From Herbaspirillum rhizosphaerae (GTDB lineage Bacteria > Pseudomonadota > Gammaproteobacteria > Burkholderiales > Burkholderiaceae_D), in NCBI RefSeq assembly GCF_001189965.1, contig NZ_LFLU01000007.1, forward strand, positions 62,001-126,000: a DNA stretch of 64,000 nt, written 5' to 3'. The first letter of the stretch is position 1; each line of letters begins with the position of its first letter. Below the pieces are notes generated by a model that saw only the letters and a list, made by a program, of their open reading frames with translations, had not been told where the DNA came from and did no database searches. Below are positions 18,910 to 27,055 of this stretch, one piece after another. The position numbers were made by a program, and so were the translations under genes.

Positions 18910-21078
18910 ATGAAACGTTTTTCTCCTCTCGCCATTTCCCTCACGCTGGCCAGCGCGCCGTGCGTCTTCAGCACCGGCGCCCGCGCCGAAGAGCCGGCTG
19001 AAGCCGGCTCGCTGCCGACCGTCAGCGTCACCGCCGAAAGTGCATCCGCTCCGGTATATCGCGCACGCTCGTCGAACATCGCCGGTTTCGGCGACACGCC
19101 GCTGCTCGACACGCCCGCTTCGGTCACCGTCGTCACCGAAGCGCAACTGAAAGACCAGCAAGCCCGCCTGCTCAGCGACGTCATCAAGAACGACGCCAGC
19201 ATCGGTGAAAACTATGCACCGGTCGGCTATTACGAGAACATCAGCGTGCGCGGTTTTCCGCTGGATCTGGCGAGCGGTTATCGCATCAACGGCCTGTCGG
19301 TGGTCGGCGAACAGAACATCGCGCTGGAAAACAAGGAACAGGTCGAGATCATCAAAGGCTTGTCCGGCCTGCAAGGCGGCGTCGTCAATGCCGGCGGCCT
19401 GGTCAACTACGTGACCAAGCGTCCGGCGGATGTGCGCTCGGTCATGTTCGGCACCGACTCCAACGGCTCGCGCTATGTGTCGACCGACCTCGGCACGCTG
19501 TTCGGCGAGCGCAAGCAATTCGGCCTGCGCGTCAACGCCGCGCACGAAGACATCAATTCCTACGTCAACAACAGCAACGGCTATCGCGACTTCGCCTCGG
19601 TCGCGGCGAACTGGGACATCACGTCCACAGCACACCTGCAGTTCAACATCGAGTATCAGAAAAAAGCGCAAAAGTCGGTCGCCGGCTACCAACTGCTGGG
19701 CGGCAAGACCGTGCCGTCCAACGTATCGCCGAGCACCATGCTGTCGCCGCAATCCTGGGTGCAGCCGGTGCGCATCGATTCGCTCAACATGAATACGCGC
19801 TTTGACGTCGAGCTCAATGCCGACTGGAGCGCCTATGTCAACCTCGGCCGCAGCCGCGCCGTCATCGACGACTACCTGGCCTTCCCCTACGGCAGCAACG
19901 TGGCGACCAGCTTCTCGCCGACGTTCGCCGCCAACGGCGACTTTGACGTCTACGACTATCGCAGCCCCGACGACACCCGCCGCAACGACGAAGGCCAGGC
20001 GGTTTTGCAGGGCAACTTCAACACCAGCTTCGTCAAGCATAGTCTGACCGCGGGCCTGAGCATGTCGCGCCGCGTGGTGGACAAATCGGACGGCATTTCG
20101 ATTCCGGTCGGCAGCGACAACATCTACAGCGCAACGCCGGCAGTTCTGCCCGCCGCCACCGATCCGATTCCGGCGTCGTACCGCAATCTGGACAGCCGCC
20201 AGCAAGCCATCTTCTTCACCGACCGTGTACAGTTCAACGATCGCTGGCAAGTGCTGGCCGGCGGACGCCAGGTCTGGCTGAAAGAAAAAACCTACAACGC
20301 AACCGGCCTCACCACGCGCGACACCGACCGCAACCAGTTCCTGCCGCAACTTGCGCTGATCTTCAAACCGCAAGCCAACATGTCGCTGTACGGCAGCTAT
20401 GCCGAGACGCTGACCATGGGCACGGCGGCTGCGTTCTGGGAAAGCAATTACCCGACCACGCTGCCGCCGTCGGTGGCGCGCCAGCTGGAAGCCGGCTTCA
20501 AATACGACTGGAGCAAGGACCTGAGCTTTACCTCGGCTATCTTCCGCATGAAGAAGGCCTATGAATACCCGCAGCCGGATGCCGGCGGCACCAGCTTCAC
20601 CTACGTCCAGCAAGGCAAGGAAACCCACACCGGCATCGAATTCGGCGCCTCCGGCAACGTCACCCGCCAATTGCGCCTGGCCGCCAGCGTGGCCTTCATC
20701 CAGGCGCGCGCCGACGGCACCGGCACGCCGGCCTATGACGGCAAGCAAGCCATCAACGTGCCGCGCGTGCGCAGCGCGGTGTATGCCGACTACGCGCTGG
20801 CCGCCCTGCCCGGCCTGAATCTGCAAGGCAGCTGGCTCTACAGCGGCAGCAAGGCCGCCACGCGCGACGGCAGCGCCACCGTGCCGGCTTACCATATCTT
20901 CAACGCCGGCTTGCGCTACCAGACCAGCATGAGCGGCCATCCGACCACGGTGCGCCTGACCGTCGACAACCTCTTCGACAAGCGCTACTGGAAAGACACC
21001 GGCGAATCGCTGGGCGACAGTTACCTGCACCTCGGTGCGCCGCGTCTGGCGCGCCTGACCGTGCAATACGATTTCTGA
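18910..21078 (+). CDS. TonB-dependent siderophore receptor
   Basis: This is a 722-residue outer-membrane beta-barrel transporter. It has a signal peptide (MKRFSPLAISLTLAS...GARAEE), a plug domain (about residues 55-165 with DTPASVTVVTEAQLKDQQ and VSVRGFPL-like text), and a 22-stranded barrel ending in the outer-membrane signature LARLTVQYDF. It resembles FhuA/FpvA-like hydroxamate or catecholate siderophore receptors. No N-terminal signalling extension, TonB, ExbB or siderophore synthesis gene is nearby. I see no clear Fur box in the 66-bp gap after mltB. The phosphotransferase gene starts 15 bp after it, suggesting co-expression. Confidence 0.92.
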   Translation: MKRFSPLAISLTLASAPCVFSTGARAEEPAEAGSLPTVSVTAESASAPVYRARSSNIAGFGDTPLLDTPASVTVVTEAQLKDQQARLLSDVIKNDASIGENYAPVGYYENISVRGFPLDLASGYRINGLSVVGEQNIALENKEQVEIIKGLSGLQGGVVNAGGLVNYVTKRPADVRSVMFGTDSNGSRYVSTDLGTLFGERKQFGLRVNAAHEDINSYVNNSNGYRDFASVAANWDITSTAHLQFNIEYQKKAQKSVAGYQLLGGKTVPSNVSPSTMLSPQSWVQPVRIDSLNMNTRFDVELNADWSAYVNLGRSRAVIDDYLAFPYGSNVATSFSPTFAANGDFDVYDYRSPDDTRRNDEGQAVLQGNFNTSFVKHSLTAGLSMSRRVVDKSDGISIPVGSDNIYSATPAVLPAATDPIPASYRNLDSRQQAIFFTDRVQFNDRWQVLAGGRQVWLKEKTYNATGLTTRDTDRNQFLPQLALIFKPQANMSLYGSYAETLTMGTAAAFWESNYPTTLPPSVARQLEAGFKYDWSKDLSFTSAIFRMKKAYEYPQPDAGGTSFTYVQQGKETHTGIEFGASGNVTRQLRLAASVAFIQARADGTGTPAYDGKQAINVPRVRSAVYADYALAALPGLNLQGSWLYSGSKAATRDGSATVPAYHIFNAGLRYQTSMSGHPTTVRLTVDNLFDKRYWKDTGESLGDSYLHLGAPRLARLTVQYDF

Positions 21079-21093
21079 GCGGCGAGCGCCTGC

Positions 21094-22287
21094 ATGGAAG
21101 CCGCTTCCCATCACCTGACCCGCGTCCTCAGCCACGGCATGAATGCCGACACGGTGATTTCGGACTGGCCGGCGCTGACCTCGGCCGAAGTCACGCGCGT
21201 GCTGCAGCACTATCCGCAGGCCGGGATCCCGAAGCGTCTGGTGTGGCATAGCCCGCGCCCGTTCTCGGCCGGCTGCGTGATGACGACGTCAACGATGGAA
21301 GTGTTCGTCAAGCGCCACCATAGTTCGGTGCGCGACGTCGACGGACTGAGCGAAGAACACCGCTTCATCAATCACCTGCGCAGCCGCGGCATCGCCGTGA
21401 GCGAAGTGCTGACCACCAGCGACGGCGCCACCGCCGTCACCGACGATCACTGGACGTATGAAGTGCATAGCGTCGCCTCAGGCATCGACCTGTACCGCGA
21501 CGCTGTGTCATGGACGCCGTTCAGCAGCCGCGTGCATGCGCACGAAGCCGGCAAGGCGCTGGCGCGCCTGCATCTGGCGGCAGAAGGCTACGCGGCGCCC
21601 GCCCGCAAGGCGCAGGCGCTGGTGTCGAGCTTCACGATTTTTTCGCAGCAAGACCCGATGCCGGCGCTGCAAGACTATGTCGGACAGCGCCCGGCCATCG
21701 GCGATTATCTGAAGCATCGCAACTGGCGCGATGAAACCGCGACCACGCTGCTGCCCTTCCACGACCGGCTGCGTCCTTACCTGGACGAGCTCACTCCGCT
21801 GTGGACGCACAACGACTGGCATGCCTCGAATCTGCTGTGGACCGACCGCAGTGCGGCGGCCGGCGTGGAAACCATCCTCGACTTCGGCCTCAGCGACCGC
21901 ACCTGCGCCCTGCACGATCTGGCGACGGCGATCGAGCGCAATATCATCGAGTGGCTGTCGATACAAGATAAGCAAAATGCGCAGGCAGGCAAGCAGAACG
22001 TGGTCCATCCCGATCTGCTCGATGCCATGCTGGACGGCTATCACCTGATCCGTCCGCTGAGCGCGCGTCAATGGCAAGCGCTGGCAGCCTTGCTGCCGCT
22101 GGTGCATGCGGAATTTGCACTGGCCGAACTGGCCTACTTCCACGGCATCACGCGCTCGGCGAAGAATGCCTCGCTGGCCTACGACACTTACTACCTCGGC
22201 CACGCGGCCTGGTTCAACAGCGAAGAAGGACAGCGACTGCTTGAGCAGATCAAGCAGCGCGCCGTCAGTCGTCAGAGCAATTCTTAA
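21094..22287 (+). CDS. Aminoglycoside-phosphotransferase-fold kinase of unknown substrate
   Basis: This is a 397-residue protein with the APH/choline-kinase fold. The Brenner motif HNDWHASNLLW (catalytic Asp) and the metal-binding ILDFGLSDRTCALHDLA segment are clear. The N-lobe has TMEVFVKRHH with the likely ATP-contacting lysine. Related proteins phosphorylate small molecules (homoserine, sugars, antibiotics) or proteins. It follows the TonB receptor by 15 bp in the same direction, so it may modify the imported ligand or protect against it; this is inference. The stop codon overlaps that of the convergent ridA-like gene. Confidence 0.82.
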   Translation: MEAASHHLTRVLSHGMNADTVISDWPALTSAEVTRVLQHYPQAGIPKRLVWHSPRPFSAGCVMTTSTMEVFVKRHHSSVRDVDGLSEEHRFINHLRSRGIAVSEVLTTSDGATAVTDDHWTYEVHSVASGIDLYRDAVSWTPFSSRVHAHEAGKALARLHLAAEGYAAPARKAQALVSSFTIFSQQDPMPALQDYVGQRPAIGDYLKHRNWRDETATTLLPFHDRLRPYLDELTPLWTHNDWHASNLLWTDRSAAAGVETILDFGLSDRTCALHDLATAIERNIIEWLSIQDKQNAQAGKQNVVHPDLLDAMLDGYHLIRPLSARQWQALAALLPLVHAEFALAELAYFHGITRSAKNASLAYDTYYLGHAAWFNSEEGQRLLEQIKQRAVSRQSNS

Positions 22288-22697
22288 TCTGGAATAACGG
22301 CAGTTGCGTCCACTTCCACCAGGTATTCCGGACGCGCAAACGCCGACACCACGATACCGGTCGATACCGGGAACACACCCTTGAGCCAGCGACCGACCAC
22401 GCGATACACATCTTCGCGATAGCGTGGATCGGAGATATAAATCGTCACCTTGCAGATATGCTCCAGCTTGCCGCCGGCTTCCTTGAGCAGCATGTCGATG
22501 TTGTACATCGCCTGTTCGGTCTGGCCTTTGACGTCGCCGATACAGACGCTTTCCGAGGTGTCCAGGTTCTGCCCGATCTGACCGCGCAGGAATACGGTCG
22601 TGCCGCGCGCGACCACCGCCTGGCACAGGTCGTTGTCGATCTTTTGTTCGGGATAGGTATCTTTGGTGTTGAATCTGCGAATGCGCGTATGTTCCAT
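22284..22697 (-). CDS. RidA/YjgF/UK114 family protein
   Basis: This 137-residue trimeric-type protein belongs to the Rid family, whose RidA members hydrolyse reactive enamines and imines. The family pattern is visible in VVARGTTVFLRGQIGQNLDTSESVCIGDVKGQTEQAMYNI split by short gaps, and in the C-terminal YLVEVDATAVIPD. The segment that carries the RidA arginine reads PRYREDVYRVV here, so it may belong to another Rid subfamily. It lies 43 bp downstream of the ureohydrolase on the same strand, probably in one operon, where it could deal with an imine formed during catabolism. Confidence 0.88.
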   Translation of the reverse strand: MEHTRIRRFNTKDTYPEQKIDNDLCQAVVARGTTVFLRGQIGQNLDTSESVCIGDVKGQTEQAMYNIDMLLKEAGGKLEHICKVTIYISDPRYREDVYRVVGRWLKGVFPVSTGIVVSAFARPEYLVEVDATAVIPD

Positions 22698-22739
22698 GAG
22701 AGCCTCAGTGAAAGTGTGGGGTGAAGTGGTTCGGATTAA

Positions 22740-23711
22740 TTACGCTTTGTTTTTCTTGTCGAAATAACCAGCGCGAATGGTCGCGCCGATCAGGTTGACG
22801 ATCAGGCGGCCGGCGGTGACGCACGTCAGCTTGCTGGCGTTGTCCTTGACCGGTTGGATCTCGACGATGTCCATGCCGACCACGCGTCCCTTCTTCACCA
22901 GCCCGTGAATCAGCTTGCGCGCCTGCACGAAGCTCACGCCGCCCGGCGCCGGGCCGTCGACGGCCGGCATGATGGTCGGATCAAGGCCGTCGGCGTCGAT
23001 GGTCAGGTAGTAGTTGCCGCCGTCGGGGATGCGCGCCAGCACCGCATCCATGCCGATGTCGTGCAGTTCATACGCCGAGATCAGATCGGCGCCCCAGGCT
23101 TTGGCGGCTTCGTAATCGGCCGGACGTCCGCTGCCCTGCGCGCGCAAACCGATCTGCACGATATGCTTCACGAAAGGCAGCTCGGACGCACGGCGGATCA
23201 CGCTCGACAAACCGTCCTTCACGCCGTTGACCTCGTCGCGCCAGTCCAGGTGCGCATCGATATGCACGATGGTCACCGGCCCGACTTCATCGAAGCCGCG
23301 CAAGACCGGATTGGTGATGCCGTGATCGCCGCCCAGCACGACAGGCATGCCGCCGCCGCGCAGGATCTGGCGGATCGCCAGCTCGGCGCGGCGCTGATGA
23401 TCGCCGGGTACCGCAAGATCAGGCAAGACATCGCCGCAATCGACGAAGCGGATGTCGCTGCGTCCTTGCAGCAAGGGACCGTCGATGTCGAAATCGTAAT
23501 GTTCCGGCGCGCGCACGATGCGGTCGGTCACGTCGCGGATCGCTTGCGGCGCGTTGCTCTGATCGTTGGTGAATTGGCGCGGCGTGTAGGCCGAACCGAA
23601 GGGCACGCCGAGGATGGCGATGTCCGCTTTCAGATCCGTCATGTCGGTGACCAGCTCCGAATACAGCAATGTTTTGTGGCCGGTGCGGGGCGCTACGGTA
23701 AGTTGTTCCAT
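22740..23711 (-). CDS. Ureohydrolase (agmatinase/arginase family), substrate unknown
   Basis: This is a 323-residue manganese hydrolase. All metal ligands are visible: H130 in LGGDHG, D152-H154-D156 in HIDAHLDWRD, and D239-D241 in TIDADGLDP. The family removes urea from guanidino compounds (arginine, agmatine, guanidinobutyrate, guanidinopropionate) or ammonia from formiminoglutamate. The specificity loop (DWRDEVNGVKDGLSS) differs from textbook agmatinases, so the substrate is open. The start was set at MEQLTVAPRT (23711). It is in a likely operon with the Rid-family gene and divergent from a LysR gene with palindromic operator elements. Confidence 0.88.
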   Translation of the reverse strand: MEQLTVAPRTGHKTLLYSELVTDMTDLKADIAILGVPFGSAYTPRQFTNDQSNAPQAIRDVTDRIVRAPEHYDFDIDGPLLQGRSDIRFVDCGDVLPDLAVPGDHQRRAELAIRQILRGGGMPVVLGGDHGITNPVLRGFDEVGPVTIVHIDAHLDWRDEVNGVKDGLSSVIRRASELPFVKHIVQIGLRAQGSGRPADYEAAKAWGADLISAYELHDIGMDAVLARIPDGGNYYLTIDADGLDPTIMPAVDGPAPGGVSFVQARKLIHGLVKKGRVVGMDIVEIQPVKDNASKLTCVTAGRLIVNLIGATIRAGYFDKKNKA

Positions 23712-23858
23712 GAACTGGGATCCTTTGGGCGGAATGTGGAAATGAGAGATAAAAACCAGGCGACATCCATGCAAGATCAACGCCAGCGCATGTGCCGACA
23801 CAGCCGAGTGCGTTTGACTCTAGCAAGCAATGCAGATAATAAAAAATGATTGTTTTGC

Positions 23859-23884
23859 AGGTATAGTCTTGAAATTCAATACCT
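23859..23884. promoter_or_regulatory. Nested palindromes between ureohydrolase and LysR genes
   Basis: AGGTAT (23859-23864) and ATACCT (23879-23884) flank an inner perfect palindrome TTGAA-A-TTCAA (23869-23879). The T-N11-A style geometry and the divergent setting fit a LysR binding site controlling the ureohydrolase-rid operon. Confidence 0.6.
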
Positions 23885-23932
23885 TTGATTTTTTGTGCTC
23901 TACCTATCTACTTACCTTCCCGGCAGGCAACC

Positions 23933-24808
23933 ATGATCCATCTGGACTTCGATGAACGCGACCTGCGCTCCTTGCGGGTGTTTTGCAATGCGGCCCAGGC
24001 CGGCGGCTTCGCGGCGGCGGAAAAGCGCCTGCACATGTCCAAGGCCTCCATCAGCCGCCACGTGCGCGAAGTGGAAGAGCGCCTCGGCGTGCGCCTGTGC
24101 GAGCGCGGCCCGGCCGGTTTCAAGCTGACGCCCGAGGGTGAAGTGGCGCTCAAGCTGGCGTCGGACGCCTTGCGTTCGCTGGAGCGGATCCGCTCCGAGA
24201 TCGACGCCGTGCATGGCGTGTTGTCCGGCTCGCTGTCGATCGGCATCGTCGAGCACACGCTGACGCATCCCGACTGCAAGATCCCGGAAGCGCTGGCCAT
24301 CCTGCGCGAGCGCGCACCCAATGTGCGGCCGGAAATCAGCGTCATGACCTTCCCCGATCTCAACCAGGCTTTGCGCGAACATCGCGTCGACATCGCGATC
24401 CGCGGCAAGTATCCGCGCGAAGGGGAATTCAATTACCTGCCGCTCTTCTCGGAAACCCATCGCGTCTATAGCGCCGCAAAGAAACCGAAGCGCAGCACGG
24501 GCGATCTGCCACTGGTATACAGACAGCATCCTTACGTCGATCAGGCGCTGGCCACCGAGGGCTACGCGCGCGGGCCGGATGCCGGCGGTCTGGAGGCCAT
24601 CGGCCTGCTGGTGGCGACCGGCAGCTATCTGGGCATCCTGCCGGTGCACTATGTACAACTGCTCGGCAAGCGGTATGCGCTGAAGGTGAAAAACGGCAGC
24701 CCTTCTTATCAGCATCAGATTTGTGCGGTCACCGAATCGTCGCGTCCCTCCACCTATCGCGCCGATCTCTTCCTCGGCATTCTCAGAGAACTGCATTCGG
24801 GCAACTAA
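23933..24808 (+). CDS. LysR family transcriptional regulator
   Basis: This is a 291-residue regulator. The winged HTH at residues about 8-65 reads LRSLRVFCNAAQAGGFAAAEKRL... and is followed by an effector-binding domain. The start was set at ATG 23933 (MIHLDFDERDL); an upstream in-frame extension lacks a ribosome-binding site. It is divergent from the ureohydrolase gene and is its likely regulator. The effector is probably the guanidino substrate or a product, which is inference. Confidence 0.9.
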   Translation: MIHLDFDERDLRSLRVFCNAAQAGGFAAAEKRLHMSKASISRHVREVEERLGVRLCERGPAGFKLTPEGEVALKLASDALRSLERIRSEIDAVHGVLSGSLSIGIVEHTLTHPDCKIPEALAILRERAPNVRPEISVMTFPDLNQALREHRVDIAIRGKYPREGEFNYLPLFSETHRVYSAAKKPKRSTGDLPLVYRQHPYVDQALATEGYARGPDAGGLEAIGLLVATGSYLGILPVHYVQLLGKRYALKVKNGSPSYQHQICAVTESSRPSTYRADLFLGILRELHSGN

Positions 24809-24990
24809 TTCAAACCAGGCTCACCACGTTGCAGCATCGCCGTGTCCATCGTGGCGCATTGTCGATGCTCATGACGGAGTGCGTCACTCCCGCTCCAGAC
24901 AATTTGATTCACGCGGCCCGCTGTTTTTGAATCATCAAAATCAAATCTCTCCTGCGCAGCGATTTTTTCGGACGCTGAAATGCCCCGCAA

Positions 24991-25012
24991 AAATGATTCA
25001 TTTGAATCATTT
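24991..25012. promoter_or_regulatory. Perfect palindrome, probable RpiR operator
   Basis: AAATGATTCA-TT-TGAATCATTT is a perfect inverted repeat with 10-bp arms. Further half-sites TGATTCA (24905-24911) and TTGAATCAT (24928-24936) lie upstream in the same 266-bp intergenic region. It sits about 60 bp before the RpiR start, in promoter position, and suggests autoregulation. Confidence 0.7.
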
Positions 25013-25074
25013 GTAAAAAATATTGGCACATATGTTGCTTGATGCCCCGCATATCCCGATTGCGGAGCATCAAC

Positions 25075-26055
25075 GTGAATCAAGCCACATCAGCATCGCC
25101 AGAGTCACAGAAGCCGTCCGAATCCTTGCGGTCCCAGCAGGCGCTAGTGCTGCACATCAAGCAATGCTTCGACAGCCTGCCGCGCCAGGTGCGTCTGGCC
25201 GCCAGCTTCGTGCTCGATCATCCGCATGAAGTTGCCGTGATGTCCATGCGCGAGCAGGCGCGGCTGGCCGGCATCCCGCCGTCGACCATGACGCGCCTGG
25301 CCAAGTTTCTCGGCATGGAGGGTTACGACGATATCCGCGAAGTGTTCAAGAACAACCTGCGTTCACGCAGCAACGAATACAGCCAGCGTGCCCACGGCCT
25401 GGTCGAGCTGAACCAGAAGATCGGCGAGACCGCACTCGCGCTGGACGTCGCCAACAACGCCATCGCGCACATCCAGGCGCTGTGCAGCGCCGACACCCTG
25501 GCCGCCATCGTGCGCGCCGTGAAGATATTGTCGGCGTCGCGCACGATCTATTGCCTGGGACTGCGTTCATCGTTTCCGGTGGCGTTTCAGTTTTCCCACG
25601 TCTCGGAATACTTCGCCAGGAACATCACGCTCATCGACGGCGCCGGCGAAAGCGGCATGATGAAAATCATGCATCAGGCCGGCTCCAAGGACGCCTTGTT
25701 CGTCTGCTGCATCGCCCCTTATTCTCGTCGCGCGGTGTCGATCGCCGGACATCTGGCCAAGGCCGGCGTCAAGCTGATCGCCATCACCGACAGCGACAGC
25801 TCGCCGATTGCGCGCATGGCGGCAGAGACCATTCTGGTCGGCAAGCAAAACGCCTCTTTCTTCGACACGCTGGTGCCCGCCTTCCTCGTCAGTGAAATCC
25901 TGGTTGCGCTGATGGCGGCGACCTCCAAGGTCGACGTAAAGGCCTCGGTCTCCGAGACGGAAAAGAATCTGTGGAGCATGGGCGAATGGTGGGGCGCGGA
26001 AGACACCGAATTGCCCAGGGTCTCCAGAACACGCGCGCGCAAAAGCGACGACTGA
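25075..26055 (+). CDS. MurR/RpiR family transcriptional regulator with SIS domain
   Basis: This is a 326-residue regulator. The N-terminal HTH_6 domain (about residues 20-100) contains AVMSMREQARLAGIPPSTMTRLAKFLG. A SIS sugar-isomerase-like effector domain follows (about 130-270, with TIYCLGLRSSFPVAF and FVCCIAPYSRRAVSIA). The SIS domain suggests a phosphorylated or acidic small-molecule ligand. The start is the GTG at 25075, chosen because GGAG (25063-25066) lies 8 bases before it. It precedes the solute-binding protein and MmgE/PrpD genes in the same direction and probably regulates them. Confidence 0.9.
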   Translation: MNQATSASPESQKPSESLRSQQALVLHIKQCFDSLPRQVRLAASFVLDHPHEVAVMSMREQARLAGIPPSTMTRLAKFLGMEGYDDIREVFKNNLRSRSNEYSQRAHGLVELNQKIGETALALDVANNAIAHIQALCSADTLAAIVRAVKILSASRTIYCLGLRSSFPVAFQFSHVSEYFARNITLIDGAGESGMMKIMHQAGSKDALFVCCIAPYSRRAVSIAGHLAKAGVKLIAITDSDSSPIARMAAETILVGKQNASFFDTLVPAFLVSEILVALMAATSKVDVKASVSETEKNLWSMGEWWGAEDTELPRVSRTRARKSDD

Positions 26056-26158
26056 CGTTCAAGCACTTTTCAAGACCAAGGCAATGCAAACCGCTTCAAC
26101 ACTACCCGTACTTCACTACTCACTTGTGCACCACGCATATCACTGAAAGGATATCGAA

Positions 26159-26947
26159 ATGAAACGCCACTCTCTCCTGCTTAGCCTGATTGCCGTCTCG
26201 ATTGCCGCCGCTGTTTCCGGCAACGCCATGGCGGAAGACGCCCTCAGCACCATCCTCGCGCGCAAAGTCATCCGCGTGGCCGTACCGACCGACTATCCGC
26301 CCTACGGTTCGGTCGGCACCGACATGACGCCGCGCGGCTACGACATCGACATGGCGGCGCTGGTCGCAAAAAAACTCGGCGTCAAACTGGAACTGATCCC
26401 GGTCACCGGCCCGAACCGCGTCGCCTATCTGCAGACAAAGAAATCCGACCTGACCATTTCCTCACTCGGCAAGACGCCTGAGCGCGAAAAGGTCATCGAC
26501 TACAGCATCGCCTATGCGCCCTTCTTCGACGCCGTCTTCGGCAAGCAGGAAATCCTCGCCAAGAACTACAACGAACTCACCGGCAAGGTGATCGCCGTGA
26601 CCCGCGGCTCGATGCAGGACGAAGAACTCTCGCGTCTGGCGCCGGGCGCGGTGATCAAGCGTTTTGAAGACAACAACGGCACGGTCTCGGCCTTCCTCGC
26701 CGGGCAGGCGCAGATGTTTGCGACCGGCACCGCCGTGGCGGCCACGATCAAGGCCAAGGATCCGTCGGTCAGCATGGACCTGAAGGTCATCCTGTCCAAC
26801 GCGCCGTGCTACATCGGCGTGCAAAAGGGTGAACCGCAACTGGTCGCCAAACTCAACGAGATCATCCGCGAAGCCAAGAGCAACGGCGCCATCGACGAGA
26901 TGTCGAAGAAGTGGCTGGGCGCGCCAGCCGGTACGTTGCCGGAATAA
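26159..26947 (+). CDS. Periplasmic amino-acid-type solute-binding protein (orphan)
   Basis: This 262-residue protein has a signal peptide (MKRHSLLLSLIAVSIAAAVS...AMAED) and the SBP_bac_3 fold. Typical text includes RKVIRVAVPTDYPPYGSVGTDM, GYDIDMAALVAKKLGVKLEL and SDLTISSLGKTPEREKVIDYS. Such proteins bind polar amino acids or related acids for an ABC importer. AAAGGA precedes the ATG. No permease or ATPase gene is next to it, so it must use a distant transporter. It lies between the RpiR regulator and the MmgE/PrpD gene, in the same direction. Confidence 0.9.
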   Translation: MKRHSLLLSLIAVSIAAAVSGNAMAEDALSTILARKVIRVAVPTDYPPYGSVGTDMTPRGYDIDMAALVAKKLGVKLELIPVTGPNRVAYLQTKKSDLTISSLGKTPEREKVIDYSIAYAPFFDAVFGKQEILAKNYNELTGKVIAVTRGSMQDEELSRLAPGAVIKRFEDNNGTVSAFLAGQAQMFATGTAVAATIKAKDPSVSMDLKVILSNAPCYIGVQKGEPQLVAKLNEIIREAKSNGAIDEMSKKWLGAPAGTLPE

Positions 26948-27055
26948 GTCTGCGACGCCCTTCCCCGGCGTCCTCATTGCCTGATGCCGTGTTGTCCCGG
27001 ACCAGCGCCGGCGGCAACATTGCATCGGGCAGGCACTACCTCCGTTTTCTCCTCC

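Noticed and set aside
18862-21249. Long minus-strand open frame opposite the TonB receptor
   Set aside because: No domain or signal sequence is visible; the receptor on the plus strand explains the coding signal.
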